A stretch of DNA of 12,107 nucleotides. Origin: Candidatus Gastranaerophilales bacterium (GTDB lineage: Bacteria > Cyanobacteriota > Vampirovibrionia > Gastranaerophilales > Gastranaerophilaceae). How positions within the stretch are numbered: the first letter of the stretch is position 1; each line of letters opens with the position of its first letter. The stretch is from NCBI GenBank assembly GCA_021205645.1, contig JAJPXE010000097.1:1-12107 (forward strand), written 5' to 3'. Below are positions 1 to 6,628 of this stretch, in pieces. The notes below the pieces were generated by a model. It was not told the origin of the DNA and ran no database searches. It saw only the letters and a list, made by a program, of their open reading frames with translations. The translations under genes and the position numbers were made by a program.

Positions 1-22
1 GGATTGCGGTAAAATTAATCAA

Positions 23-51
23 TTTCCACAAATAAAAAAACTTTATATAAA
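23..51 (+). promoter_or_regulatory. Weak candidate promoter for the EF-hand-like gene
   Basis: TTTCCA at 23-28 and TATAAA at 46-51 are separated by 17 bases and match the sigma-70 consensus at 4/6 and 5/6 positions. This would leave a leader of roughly 80 bases before the gene at 137. The region is so AT-rich that such matches arise easily, and TAAAAT at 104-109 is an alternative -10. A GATTAAAAT direct repeat occurs at 67-75 and 101-109. I see no gene in 1-136. Confidence 0.22.
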
Positions 52-136
52 TACGGGGAATCAAGAGATTAAAATGATGAATTAAGTAGTTTTTAATGGG
101 GATTAAAATTATTTACATTCACTAAAGGGGAAAAAG

Positions 137-1519
137 ATGAGTATAACTGTTCAACAAATCAAGCAATTTGCAGTTTATGCGGACAAGGTTAAAAACGGCG
201 GAAATGAAAACGGCTATGTAGACGGTTCCGAAGTTGAATTATTTAAGAAAAAAGTTAAAACTGTAGACAGAAATATTGATGTTGATAGTATTATAAAAGA
301 TTATCAGGAGAACAAAGTTCAAAAAGAAGCTGAATATGATAACAACGGCACTCTTTCAAACTCAACGGTTAATACTGCAATAATCTCATCCTTTAACAGT
401 GATTCTTACCTCAGAGCAAATGATAAATACCAAAAGACAGCATCTACTATTCAAGACGGAATCAAGACTTTTGATAAAGGTGTATGGGGAGCAATTGTTG
501 CTTGGTGGAACGATGACGAAGAATTATTAACATACACGGATATGATTGATGAGAATAATGTACTTGATGTTGTCAGCGATAATGAGACCATAGAAAAGAT
601 AGCAAATGCTGACCATGAAGTCAGACCGCAGGCCGGAGAAACAGTTATAAGTGCTCTGATTGCAGCAGCAGATAAAAGACATATTGATGTTTCAAACATT
701 GTTGTTGAAAAAGACGGTGAATACGTTGTAGGCAGAGATGTTGCAGATAAAGAATTCGGCACTCTTGCAACAGATAAAGAAAACCTTGAAGCTGTAGTAA
801 AAGCACTAAGAGATGCTGTAACTAACGGTAAAAAGACTGTAGCAGGTCAGAATAACAAGAAAGAAGAAATGTTGACAATCGCAGCAAAGAGAATTGATGC
901 TCAAGGCAACGGAAACGGTTATATTGATACTGATGAAGAAACTGAACTGTTCAAACAGTTCGCTGCACAACACGGATACGATATAAATACAGTTCTTGAA
1001 GAAATCAGAGATAATGAGACAAACGGTGTTGAAAATACAACAGCATTGCAAAAAACGGTGTTTAACATCTTTGACCCTGAACAAAGAGCCGCACTGGATG
1101 TAATAGAGGCAAACAATGCAAAAAATGTTTCAAAAGCATTCAAAGACGGTGTTAACAACGATAATATAGAAACTCTTGAATGGGCAGCCTCTCAGGTAAG
1201 TGCAGACAATGTTATGGAAATATTTGCAGATGCTGAGAATGACGATTTAATTGATAAACTCGTTGACAAGTATGATTATTTCTGGCAATTCTGGAAAGAA
1301 GATACATATCAAAATTATACATCGCCAATTTTAGCATCATTGATTGAATATGCAAAACGAAACGGAATTGAAATTGATGATATCGTACTGGAAAGCGGAA
1401 ACGGCTATATTACAGGTTCGGCATCGGGTGTAAAAACAGGTAAAAAAGCAGAAGATGCAGATAATGTAGCAGCAGTTATCAAAGCTCTTAGAGATAGAAT
1501 TAAAAGTGAACAGGTTTAA
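137..1519 (+). CDS. Acidic internally duplicated protein with EF-hand-like loops
   Basis: This is a 460-residue protein of unknown function. I see no cysteine and no signal peptide, and it is rich in Asp, Glu, Asn and Lys. Two halves repeat each other. NENGYVDGSEVELF (23-36) matches NGNGYIDTDEETELF (258-272). Near the ends of the halves, IDVSNIVVEKDGEYVVG (183-199) matches IEIDDIVLESGNGYITG (411-427), and VVKALRDAV (220-228) matches VIKALRDRI (447-455). The first pair looks like the EF-hand loop (N at positions 3 and 5, Gly at 6, Asp at 9, Glu at 12). Position 1 is Gly or Gln rather than Asp, so calcium binding is uncertain or uses an expanded loop starting at D254 in the second copy. Each half also has an aromatic patch (WGAIVAWW at 117-124; YDYFWQFW at 379-386). 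The ATG start is well supported by AAAGGGG at 124-130, six bases upstream. The gene stands alone and is followed by a strong terminator. I infer a Ca2+-responsive or structural cytoplasmic protein, without evidence for a specific role. Confidence 0.9.
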   Translation: MSITVQQIKQFAVYADKVKNGGNENGYVDGSEVELFKKKVKTVDRNIDVDSIIKDYQENKVQKEAEYDNNGTLSNSTVNTAIISSFNSDSYLRANDKYQKTASTIQDGIKTFDKGVWGAIVAWWNDDEELLTYTDMIDENNVLDVVSDNETIEKIANADHEVRPQAGETVISALIAAADKRHIDVSNIVVEKDGEYVVGRDVADKEFGTLATDKENLEAVVKALRDAVTNGKKTVAGQNNKKEEMLTIAAKRIDAQGNGNGYIDTDEETELFKQFAAQHGYDINTVLEEIRDNETNGVENTTALQKTVFNIFDPEQRAALDVIEANNAKNVSKAFKDGVNNDNIETLEWAASQVSADNVMEIFADAENDDLIDKLVDKYDYFWQFWKEDTYQNYTSPILASLIEYAKRNGIEIDDIVLESGNGYITGSASGVKTGKKAEDADNVAAVIKALRDRIKSEQV

Positions 1520-1550
1520 TATTCTCGATAAAACTCTTGAATTTTAAAAT

Positions 1551-1568
1551 CCCCCCCCCAAAAAAAAA
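1551..1568. repeat. C9A9 homopolymer tract
   Basis: Nine C (1551-1559) are followed directly by nine A (1560-1568), about 30 bases after the stop codon of the preceding gene and just before its terminator. Tracts like this are prone to slippage in replication and to length errors in sequencing. It is outside any coding region, so a change in length would not shift a reading frame. Confidence 0.9.
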
Positions 1569-1590
1569 GAACAGATTTAAATTTTACTCA

Positions 1591-1622
1591 GCGGTAATAA
1601 AATATTACCGCTTTTCTTTTAT
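1591..1622 (+). terminator. Intrinsic terminator of the EF-hand-like gene
   Basis: There is a perfect 9-bp stem, GCGGTAATA (1591-1599) with TATTACCGC (1603-1611), and an AAA loop. It is followed by TTTTCTTTTAT. The stem ends in G-C pairs next to the T-run, which is the classic Rho-independent layout. It lies 72 bases after the stop codon at 1519. Confidence 0.88.
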
Positions 1623-1657
1623 AAAAAATGCCTGCCCTTTCCGTCCGGGCATTCTTT
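1623..1657. terminator. Second hairpin, possibly a bidirectional or minus-strand terminator
   Basis: AATGCC (1627-1632) pairs with GGCATT (1648-1653). An alternative inner pairing is TGCCC with GGGCA on the minus strand. Read on the minus strand, the stem runs into a six-T run (complement of 1623-1628). Read on the plus strand, it is followed by CTTTT. A terminator facing left is odd, because no convincing minus-strand gene lies to its right. It may serve a small minus-strand transcript, or simply back up the terminator at 1591. Confidence 0.4.
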
Positions 1658-1715
1658 TCCCCACTCCGTGCGGATGGTAGAAATTGCTGATACCTCCGTC
1701 CTGTGTTTGACTGTA

Positions 1716-1763
1716 CCCATTTACCCCACACATTTACCCCTCATATTTACCCCCATTTATCCC
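1716..1763 (-). repeat. TTTACCCC direct repeats; minus-strand G-quadruplex motif
   Basis: Degenerate copies of CATTTACCCC start at about 1718, 1731, 1742 and 1754. On the minus strand this gives five G-runs of 3, 5, 4, 4 and 3 with intervening loops of 6, 9, 9 and 5 bases, which meets the usual definition of a long-loop G-quadruplex motif. It sits about ten bases upstream of the proposed polA -35 box. It could be an operator array, a DNA G-quadruplex, or (if transcribed from upstream) an RNA that pairs with the polA Shine-Dalgarno sequence, because TTACCCCT (1734-1741) is complementary to AGGGGTAA (1828-1835). Confidence 0.7.
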
Positions 1764-1772
1764 TTTAATGTT

Positions 1773-1805
1773 TTGTTATCAAAAGAGTTTGTGATATTAT
1801 ATAAT
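1773..1805 (+). promoter_or_regulatory. Probable polA-unit promoter
   Basis: TTGTTA (1773-1778) and TATTAT (1795-1800) are 16 bases apart. A perfect TATAAT overlaps at 1800-1805, but its spacing to the same -35 is 21 bases. Transcription would start around 1807-1812, giving a leader of about 30 bases with the SD sequence AAGGGG at 1827-1832, five bases before the GTG start of polA. Confidence 0.6.
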
Positions 1806-1837
1806 CAACAAAAGTTTAGTGATTTTAAGGGGTAAGA

Positions 1838-4546
1838 GTGAGCAAAACATTAGTATTGATAGACGGTCATGCACTGGCATTCAGGCAGTTCTATGCACTG
1901 GAGCGCACTTCGATGAAGAATTCCGATAATCAGCCGACATGGGCTGTATACGGTTTTTTTAAAGCAATTTTTGACCTGCTGTCAGAAATCCGTCCCGACT
2001 CTATTGCCGTCACCTTTGATGTATCACATCACACGTTTAGAACGGAAATGTATCAGGATTATAAAGCTAACAGGGAAACCATGCCTGTTTCACTCGGAAC
2101 ACAGTTGGATTTTATCTGTCAGGGACTTCAGGCATTTGATATACCGATTTATACAAGAGAAGGGTTCGAAGCTGATGATGTAATCGGCACGATTTCTGCA
2201 AGAGCAGCTAAACTCGGACACCGGACACTTATTCTGACAGGTGATCAGGATGCTTTTCAACTGATTGATAAAGACGGACTTATTAAAGTGCTTATACCAT
2301 CAAAAGGCGGGCTGATTGAATATAATCGGGATAAAGTGTATGAAAAGCTCGGTGTTTATCCGGAGCAGGTTATTGACTACAAAGGATTAAGGGGAGATAC
2401 ATCTGATAATATTCCCGGAATAAGAGGAATTGGTGAAAAAACTGCCCAAAAACTTCTTGCGGAATTCAAAACTCTGGATAATGTTCTGGCGAATTGTGAT
2501 AATATCCAACAAAACTCTCTGAGAGAAAAAATATGTTCCGGTTCACAAATGGCAAAATTAAGCCAAAAACTCGCAACCATAATCAGGGATGTTGATATAG
2601 AGTTTGATTTTGACAGAGCAGAAGTGGTTTTACCGGATATAAACAAAGTCAGCAAATTTTTAAGGGAGATGCAGTTTTATTCTTTTATCAAAAACATAAA
2701 CAAAATTTTGACCTCATTCAATCCTGAAGCAGCGAAAGATAAAGATTTTTCGCACACACCGCTGCTTGAGACAAAAACTGAAACAGCCGGAGAAACCGGA
2801 CAGCTTGGATTGTTCACTCAGGCGATTAAAGAAACTGTTGAAGATACCGGTTTCAGCTGTAAAGTCTTAAATTCGGCGGAAGAAGTCAGCAATCTTGCGG
2901 CGGAAATTAAGACAAAACAATCAATTGCACTTAATGTCTGTGCTGATAAATCTCAAATATACGGTATTGCCGTTTCTTTCGGAGAGAATTATTTTGTTAA
3001 AGCTGATTTTATTGATATTCTTAAACCCGTTATTGAAGATAAAAACTGCAAAAAAGTATTTTATGATGCAAAAAGGAACTGCCGTATTCTCAGAGAAAAC
3101 GGTATAAACCTTGAGGGGATAGAATATGATGTATTGCTTGCAAGTTATGTAAAAGACCCGAACCGCAGTCATTCGATTGAGTCACAGGCTCTGGATTTTC
3201 TCAACCATATTATGGGCGAGAAATCGGAATTAAACTCCGAACTTTTACACTCTGCCTGCACCTATGCCTGTGATGAAACATATTCAATATTCAATCTTGC
3301 AAAGTACTGGAAAGGTAATTTAACCGTACAGGAACAAAAAATTGTCAGGGAGATAGAGCTTCCGCTCACGACTGTTCTGGCAAAAATGGAATATACCGGT
3401 GTTGCAATAGATATTTCTTACCTGAAATCACTTTCAGACTATATGACGGACAAACTTGCAGAAATAGAGGATTTTATTTATCAGCTTGCGGGTGGTCCGT
3501 TCAATATCAATTCCCCTAAACAGGTAGCTGACGTGCTCTACGACAGATTAGGGATAAGATCAAAAAAACGCAAACGTTCAACTTCGGCAGAAATACTTGA
3601 AGAGCTTGCCGGTGAATACGAAATTTGTGATTATATCTTGCAGCATAGGAAATTTTCAAAACTCCGCTCGACATATACAGATGCATTGCCTGCACTAATA
3701 AGCAAGCGTGACGGACGTATTCATACAACATATAATCAGGCGACAACTGTTACGGGACGTCTGTCCTCATCAAATCCTAACCTGCAAAATATTCCTATCC
3801 GAACCGAAGAAGGGAATAAAATTAGAAATGCGTTTTGCCCGCAGGACAGAGAGAATTATGTAATCCTCTCGGCGGATTATTCCCAGATTGAATTAAGACT
3901 GCTTGCACATGCGGCAGACGACAGGCATTTAATTGAAGCGTTTAACAGTAGTGTTGATGTTCATACTCTGACAGCATCAAAAGTTTTTGACGTACCCGTT
4001 GAACAGGTTACAAAAGATATGCGCAGAAAAGCTAAAGCTGTTAACTTCGGGATTGTATACGGACAGTCAAAATACGGACTTGCTAAAGTCTTAAATATTT
4101 CCAATGAGCAGGCAGGTGAATTTATTGAGAAGTATTTTGACTCTTACCCTAATATTAAACAGTATATGACCGAAAAGACGGATTTTGTACACGAATACGG
4201 ATACGTAGAAACATTATACGGAAGAAAACGATATCTCGGAGCAGAGCTTGCAAGTGCGAATTATCAAATCAGAGAGTTCGCACATCGTGCAGCAATCAAT
4301 CAGCCGCTTCAGGGTTCTGCCGCAGATTTAATTAAACTGGCTATGATTAAAATTGATAAAATCCTGACCGAACAGGATTTTAAATCAAAAATGATTATGC
4401 AGGTACATGATGAGCTCGTTTTTGAAGTTGCAAAAGATGAGTTGGAAAAACTGAAATCAATAGTTGTTGAGGCAATGGAAATGGAACAACCATTTAAAGT
4501 TCCGCTTGTTGTAGATGTGAATTGTGGGGCAACATGGAAAGAATAA
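1838..4546 (+). CDS. polA: DNA polymerase I, proofreading domain apparently inactive
   Basis: This 902-residue protein has the usual Pol I length and domain order. It replaces RNA primers with DNA and fills repair gaps. The N-terminal 5' nuclease (about 1-290) shows the acidic metal ligands D9, D61, EADD (111-114), DQD (136-138) and GDTSDNIPG (186-194) with the helix-hairpin-helix that follows. The polymerase domain has motif A DYSQIELR (680-687), motif B RRKAKAVNFGIVYG (729-742) and motif C VHDE (856-859). F737 sits at the E. coli F762 position. The middle 3'-5' exonuclease-like domain (about 340-490) has lost its catalytic acids. E. coli D355-T-E357 corresponds to NVC (366-368), D424 to N414, and D501 to E480. 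It is therefore probably a non-proofreading enzyme, as in Thermus or Geobacillus. The linker carries QLGLF (322-326), which resembles the beta-clamp binding motif QL(S/D)LF. The start is GTG with SD AAGGGG at 1827-1832. The next gene overlaps its end by 13 bases. Confidence 0.97.
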   Translation: MSKTLVLIDGHALAFRQFYALERTSMKNSDNQPTWAVYGFFKAIFDLLSEIRPDSIAVTFDVSHHTFRTEMYQDYKANRETMPVSLGTQLDFICQGLQAFDIPIYTREGFEADDVIGTISARAAKLGHRTLILTGDQDAFQLIDKDGLIKVLIPSKGGLIEYNRDKVYEKLGVYPEQVIDYKGLRGDTSDNIPGIRGIGEKTAQKLLAEFKTLDNVLANCDNIQQNSLREKICSGSQMAKLSQKLATIIRDVDIEFDFDRAEVVLPDINKVSKFLREMQFYSFIKNINKILTSFNPEAAKDKDFSHTPLLETKTETAGETGQLGLFTQAIKETVEDTGFSCKVLNSAEEVSNLAAEIKTKQSIALNVCADKSQIYGIAVSFGENYFVKADFIDILKPVIEDKNCKKVFYDAKRNCRILRENGINLEGIEYDVLLASYVKDPNRSHSIESQALDFLNHIMGEKSELNSELLHSACTYACDETYSIFNLAKYWKGNLTVQEQKIVREIELPLTTVLAKMEYTGVAIDISYLKSLSDYMTDKLAEIEDFIYQLAGGPFNINSPKQVADVLYDRLGIRSKKRKRSTSAEILEELAGEYEICDYILQHRKFSKLRSTYTDALPALISKRDGRIHTTYNQATTVTGRLSSSNPNLQNIPIRTEEGNKIRNAFCPQDRENYVILSADYSQIELRLLAHAADDRHLIEAFNSSVDVHTLTASKVFDVPVEQVTKDMRRKAKAVNFGIVYGQSKYGLAKVLNISNEQAGEFIEKYFDSYPNIKQYMTEKTDFVHEYGYVETLYGRKRYLGAELASANYQIREFAHRAAINQPLQGSAADLIKLAMIKIDKILTEQDFKSKMIMQVHDELVFEVAKDELEKLKSIVVEAMEMEQPFKVPLVVDVNCGATWKE

Positions 4547-4929
4547 TCAATATTATACTTGTATTTCTTCTGGCATTCATGCCTGTTGTACCGGCATTTG
4601 CCGGGGCACAAACCCAAACACAGCCTGCAAATAGAGCAGAGCTTGCCGACTGTATCAAAACTTTTAATACCGGCTTCGAAAAATTATATTACCTGACTCT
4701 TGCGGCAATAAACGAACAAAATTATAAAATTGATGAAATCCAGACAAAAGGCGGATATATACTTTTTACGGTAAATAATAAGCAAAAGTTTTTAGCCTCG
4801 ATTGTATATGTTTCGTCATCAAAATCAATGTTGAAAATCACCTCCTGTGAGGGTGATTATAATTTTTCTTCAAACATTCCGGCAGGTATATTTAACTATA
4901 TTGAGCTGAACAGGAATAAGAGTTTTTGA
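4534..4929 (+). CDS. Small secreted protein of unknown function
   Basis: I do not recognise this 131-residue protein. It begins with a clear signal peptide: a short basic start, a hydrophobic stretch (about residues 5-20) and a likely signal-peptidase I site after AFA (21-23). The mature part starts with a Gln/Thr-rich linker, followed by a compact alpha/beta-looking domain with a strand-rich segment GGYILFTV (73-80). It contains two cysteines (C40, C105) that could form a disulfide in the periplasm. I chose ATG 4534 over an upstream TTG at 4522 because the signal peptide starts there and GTGGGG (4524-4529) is suitably spaced. It overlaps the end of polA by 13 bases and ends just before sdaAB, so it is probably translated from the same message. 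Its position gives no clue to function. Confidence 0.85.
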   Translation: MERIINIILVFLLAFMPVVPAFAGAQTQTQPANRAELADCIKTFNTGFEKLYYLTLAAINEQNYKIDEIQTKGGYILFTVNNKQKFLASIVYVSSSKSMLKITSCEGDYNFSSNIPAGIFNYIELNRNKSF

Positions 4930-4952
4930 AAGATAAAAGAAAGGGTTTAGAA

Positions 4953-5609
4953 TTGAGTCAAAAAACGCTGTTTGATGTTATTTTACCGGTAATGACAGGA
5001 CCGTCAAGCTCTCATACGGCCGGTGCAATCAGATTGGGGCTTATGGCAAGGAACATTTATTCCAAACCGATAAAGAGTGTTATTTTTAGATTATATAACT
5101 CGTTTGCACAAACAGGCATCGGACACGGAACACAAAAAGGACTTCTTGCAGGAGTTCTCGGACGTTGTGTTTATGATTTTAATATAAAGAACATATTTGA
5201 ACTTGCTGACGGGATTGACTATAAATACGAATATTTAGAGGATTTGAGCCGTCATCCGAATTCTGTCGATATGGTTCTAAACAATGAAATGATAATCTGC
5301 GGGGATTCTATTGGTGCAGGTGAGATTAAAATAACAGAGATAAGCGGGTTTTCCGTAAGTATTTCGGGAAACTACCACACAATCTTTCTTATGTACAAAG
5401 ATAAACCGGGAATTATCTCAACAGTGAGTAATATAATCCAGTCAAAGAATATTAATATAGCCTCATTGCATTGCGACCGTAACGAAAAAGGCGGAACAGC
5501 TTCAATGTATATCTCGCTTGATGTTCCCGCCTCAGGTGAGATAACGGAACAAATCTCCGCAATTGATGATGTTTACTTTACCACACAAATAAGAAAGCTT
5601 GAAATATGA
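4953..5609 (+). CDS. sdaAB: L-serine dehydratase, iron-sulfur-dependent, beta subunit
   Basis: This is the beta chain of the two-subunit L-serine deaminase, which turns L-serine into pyruvate and ammonia. It is 218 residues from the chosen TTG start. The N-terminal domain carries the family signature GPSSSHTAGA (16-25). The C-terminal part (about 140-212) is an ACT regulatory domain with the typical KPGIIS turn. ACT domains usually bind amino acids, so allosteric control by serine is possible. An in-frame TTG at 4926 would add nine residues and overlap the previous gene. I prefer TTG 4953 because AAGGG (4941-4945) lies seven bases upstream and homologues start near the FDVI segment. It overlaps the alpha-subunit gene by four bases (ATGA), a sign of translational coupling. 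The enzyme would be cytoplasmic. Confidence 0.93.
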   Translation: MSQKTLFDVILPVMTGPSSSHTAGAIRLGLMARNIYSKPIKSVIFRLYNSFAQTGIGHGTQKGLLAGVLGRCVYDFNIKNIFELADGIDYKYEYLEDLSRHPNSVDMVLNNEMIICGDSIGAGEIKITEISGFSVSISGNYHTIFLMYKDKPGIISTVSNIIQSKNINIASLHCDRNEKGGTASMYISLDVPASGEITEQISAIDDVYFTTQIRKLEI

Positions 5610-6484
5610 ATATAACTACATTTAAAGAATTAGAAAAAGAATGTTTGCTATCAAACCGTACGATTTATGAGATAACCGCACAGGAGCAAGCTCAAAGTTC
5701 GGATATATCGGTTGGTGAAGTCAGAAAAACCGTACTTAACATTATAAATACGATGAAAGATACGATTAAATCAGGCATGTCGTCAAATGAGAAATCAATA
5801 AGCGGCTGGTGCGGGGATGACTGTGAAAAATTATTAAACCGTTATACTATACATAGTGCTCTTTTTGGAAAACTGTTTCAAAAAATAGTTATCTATGCAC
5901 TGGCGACATCGGAAGAGAATATACGAATGGGTCGTATTACAGCCTGTCCGACAGCGGGTTCGTGCGGTATAGTTCCTGCAGTATTGATTGCATATAGTGA
6001 AGAATATGATGTTTCGATTGATGAGCAGGTAAATTTTCTAATAACGGCCGGCAAGATTGGGAGTATAATCTCAAACAAAGTTCAGTTAGCGGGTGCTGTT
6101 GCGGGTTGTCAGGCAGAATGCGGTGTCGCAGCAGCGATGTGTGCCGGCGGATTAGCACAGGTTATGGGCGGTTCCGTCAAAGAAATATTGAATGCCTCAA
6201 CACTGGCAATAAAAAATCTTCTGGGTTTAACCTGTGATCCGGTATGTGGTCTGGTTGAAGTTCCATGCATAAAACGCAACCCTATTCTTGCGATACATGC
6301 GGTTTGCACAGCGGAGCTTGCAATGGCGGGGATATGCAGCAAGATACCTCCTGATGAAGTAATTGATGCAATGCGCCAGACGGGGCAGCTTATGTCGCCG
6401 TTATTAAAGGAGAGTGCACAGGCAGGACTTGCCGTTACAAAAACCGCACTTGAGCTAAAAACAAAAATATTTAAACGTTTATAA
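5606..6484 (+). CDS. sdaAA: L-serine dehydratase, iron-sulfur-dependent, alpha subunit
   Basis: This 292-residue catalytic chain pairs with the product of the gene just upstream. The cysteine-rich motifs of the family are all present: CPTAGSCGIVP (114-124), GCQAECGVAAAMCAGG (167-182) and CDPVCGLVEVPC (210-221). C168, C210 and C221 are the likely ligands of the catalytic [4Fe-4S] cluster by analogy with characterised serine dehydratases. The free iron site binds the serine hydroxyl, which makes such enzymes oxygen-sensitive. Its length is normal for split alpha subunits. It starts at the ATG inside the ATGA overlap with sdaAB, so the two are probably coupled. No terminator hairpin is obvious after its stop; instead a hexamer microsatellite begins eight bases later. 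Confidence 0.96.
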   Translation: MNITTFKELEKECLLSNRTIYEITAQEQAQSSDISVGEVRKTVLNIINTMKDTIKSGMSSNEKSISGWCGDDCEKLLNRYTIHSALFGKLFQKIVIYALATSEENIRMGRITACPTAGSCGIVPAVLIAYSEEYDVSIDEQVNFLITAGKIGSIISNKVQLAGAVAGCQAECGVAAAMCAGGLAQVMGGSVKEILNASTLAIKNLLGLTCDPVCGLVEVPCIKRNPILAIHAVCTAELAMAGICSKIPPDEVIDAMRQTGQLMSPLLKESAQAGLAVTKTALELKTKIFKRL

Positions 6485-6491
6485 AATAAAA

Positions 6492-6545
6492 AATTAGAAT
6501 TAGAATTAGAATTAGAATTAGAATTAGAATTAGAATTAGAATTAG
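6492..6545. repeat. AATTAG hexamer microsatellite, nine perfect copies
   Basis: AATTAG is repeated nine times without a mismatch over 54 bases. It starts just after the sdaAA stop codon and ends 34 bases before the -35 box of the aroQ promoter. The unit length (6) would preserve a reading frame, but no gene crosses it. Perfect arrays like this usually vary in length between strains. A change would alter the spacing between the promoter and anything bound upstream, or create an AT-rich UP-like element. Confidence 0.97.
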
Positions 6546-6579
6546 CTCATGCCAGAATTGTATTATTTACTTAACATTT

Positions 6580-6608
6580 TTGACTGATTTTCATCTGTGA
6601 TATATGCT
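6580..6608 (+). promoter_or_regulatory. Promoter of the aroQ-efflux unit
   Basis: TTGACT (6580-6585) and TATGCT (6603-6608) are separated by an ideal 17 bases. The predicted start point, about 6614-6616, almost coincides with the SD sequence AGGGAG (6614-6619). The mRNA would then carry a very short leader of about 13-15 bases before the ATG at 6629. Confidence 0.7.
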
Positions 6609-6628
6609 ATATTAGGGAGCGTTATTAT

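Noticed and set aside
451..1158. Minus-strand open frames opposite the EF-hand-like gene
   Set aside because: They are Ser/Ile/Phe-rich mirror images of the acidic codons on the + strand, have no convincing SD sequence, and overlap a well-supported gene.
2377..3746. Minus-strand and out-of-frame open frames within polA
   Set aside because: polA is complete with all polymerase and nuclease motifs; these frames carry no recognisable domains.
4837..4846. ATCACCTCCT, identical to the 3' end of bacterial 16S rRNA
   Set aside because: A ten-base match inside an intact coding frame, with no other rRNA similarity around it, is best explained by chance.
6492..6545. CRISPR-like array
   Set aside because: The repeat unit is six bases with no spacers; it is a simple tandem microsatellite, and no cas genes are present.
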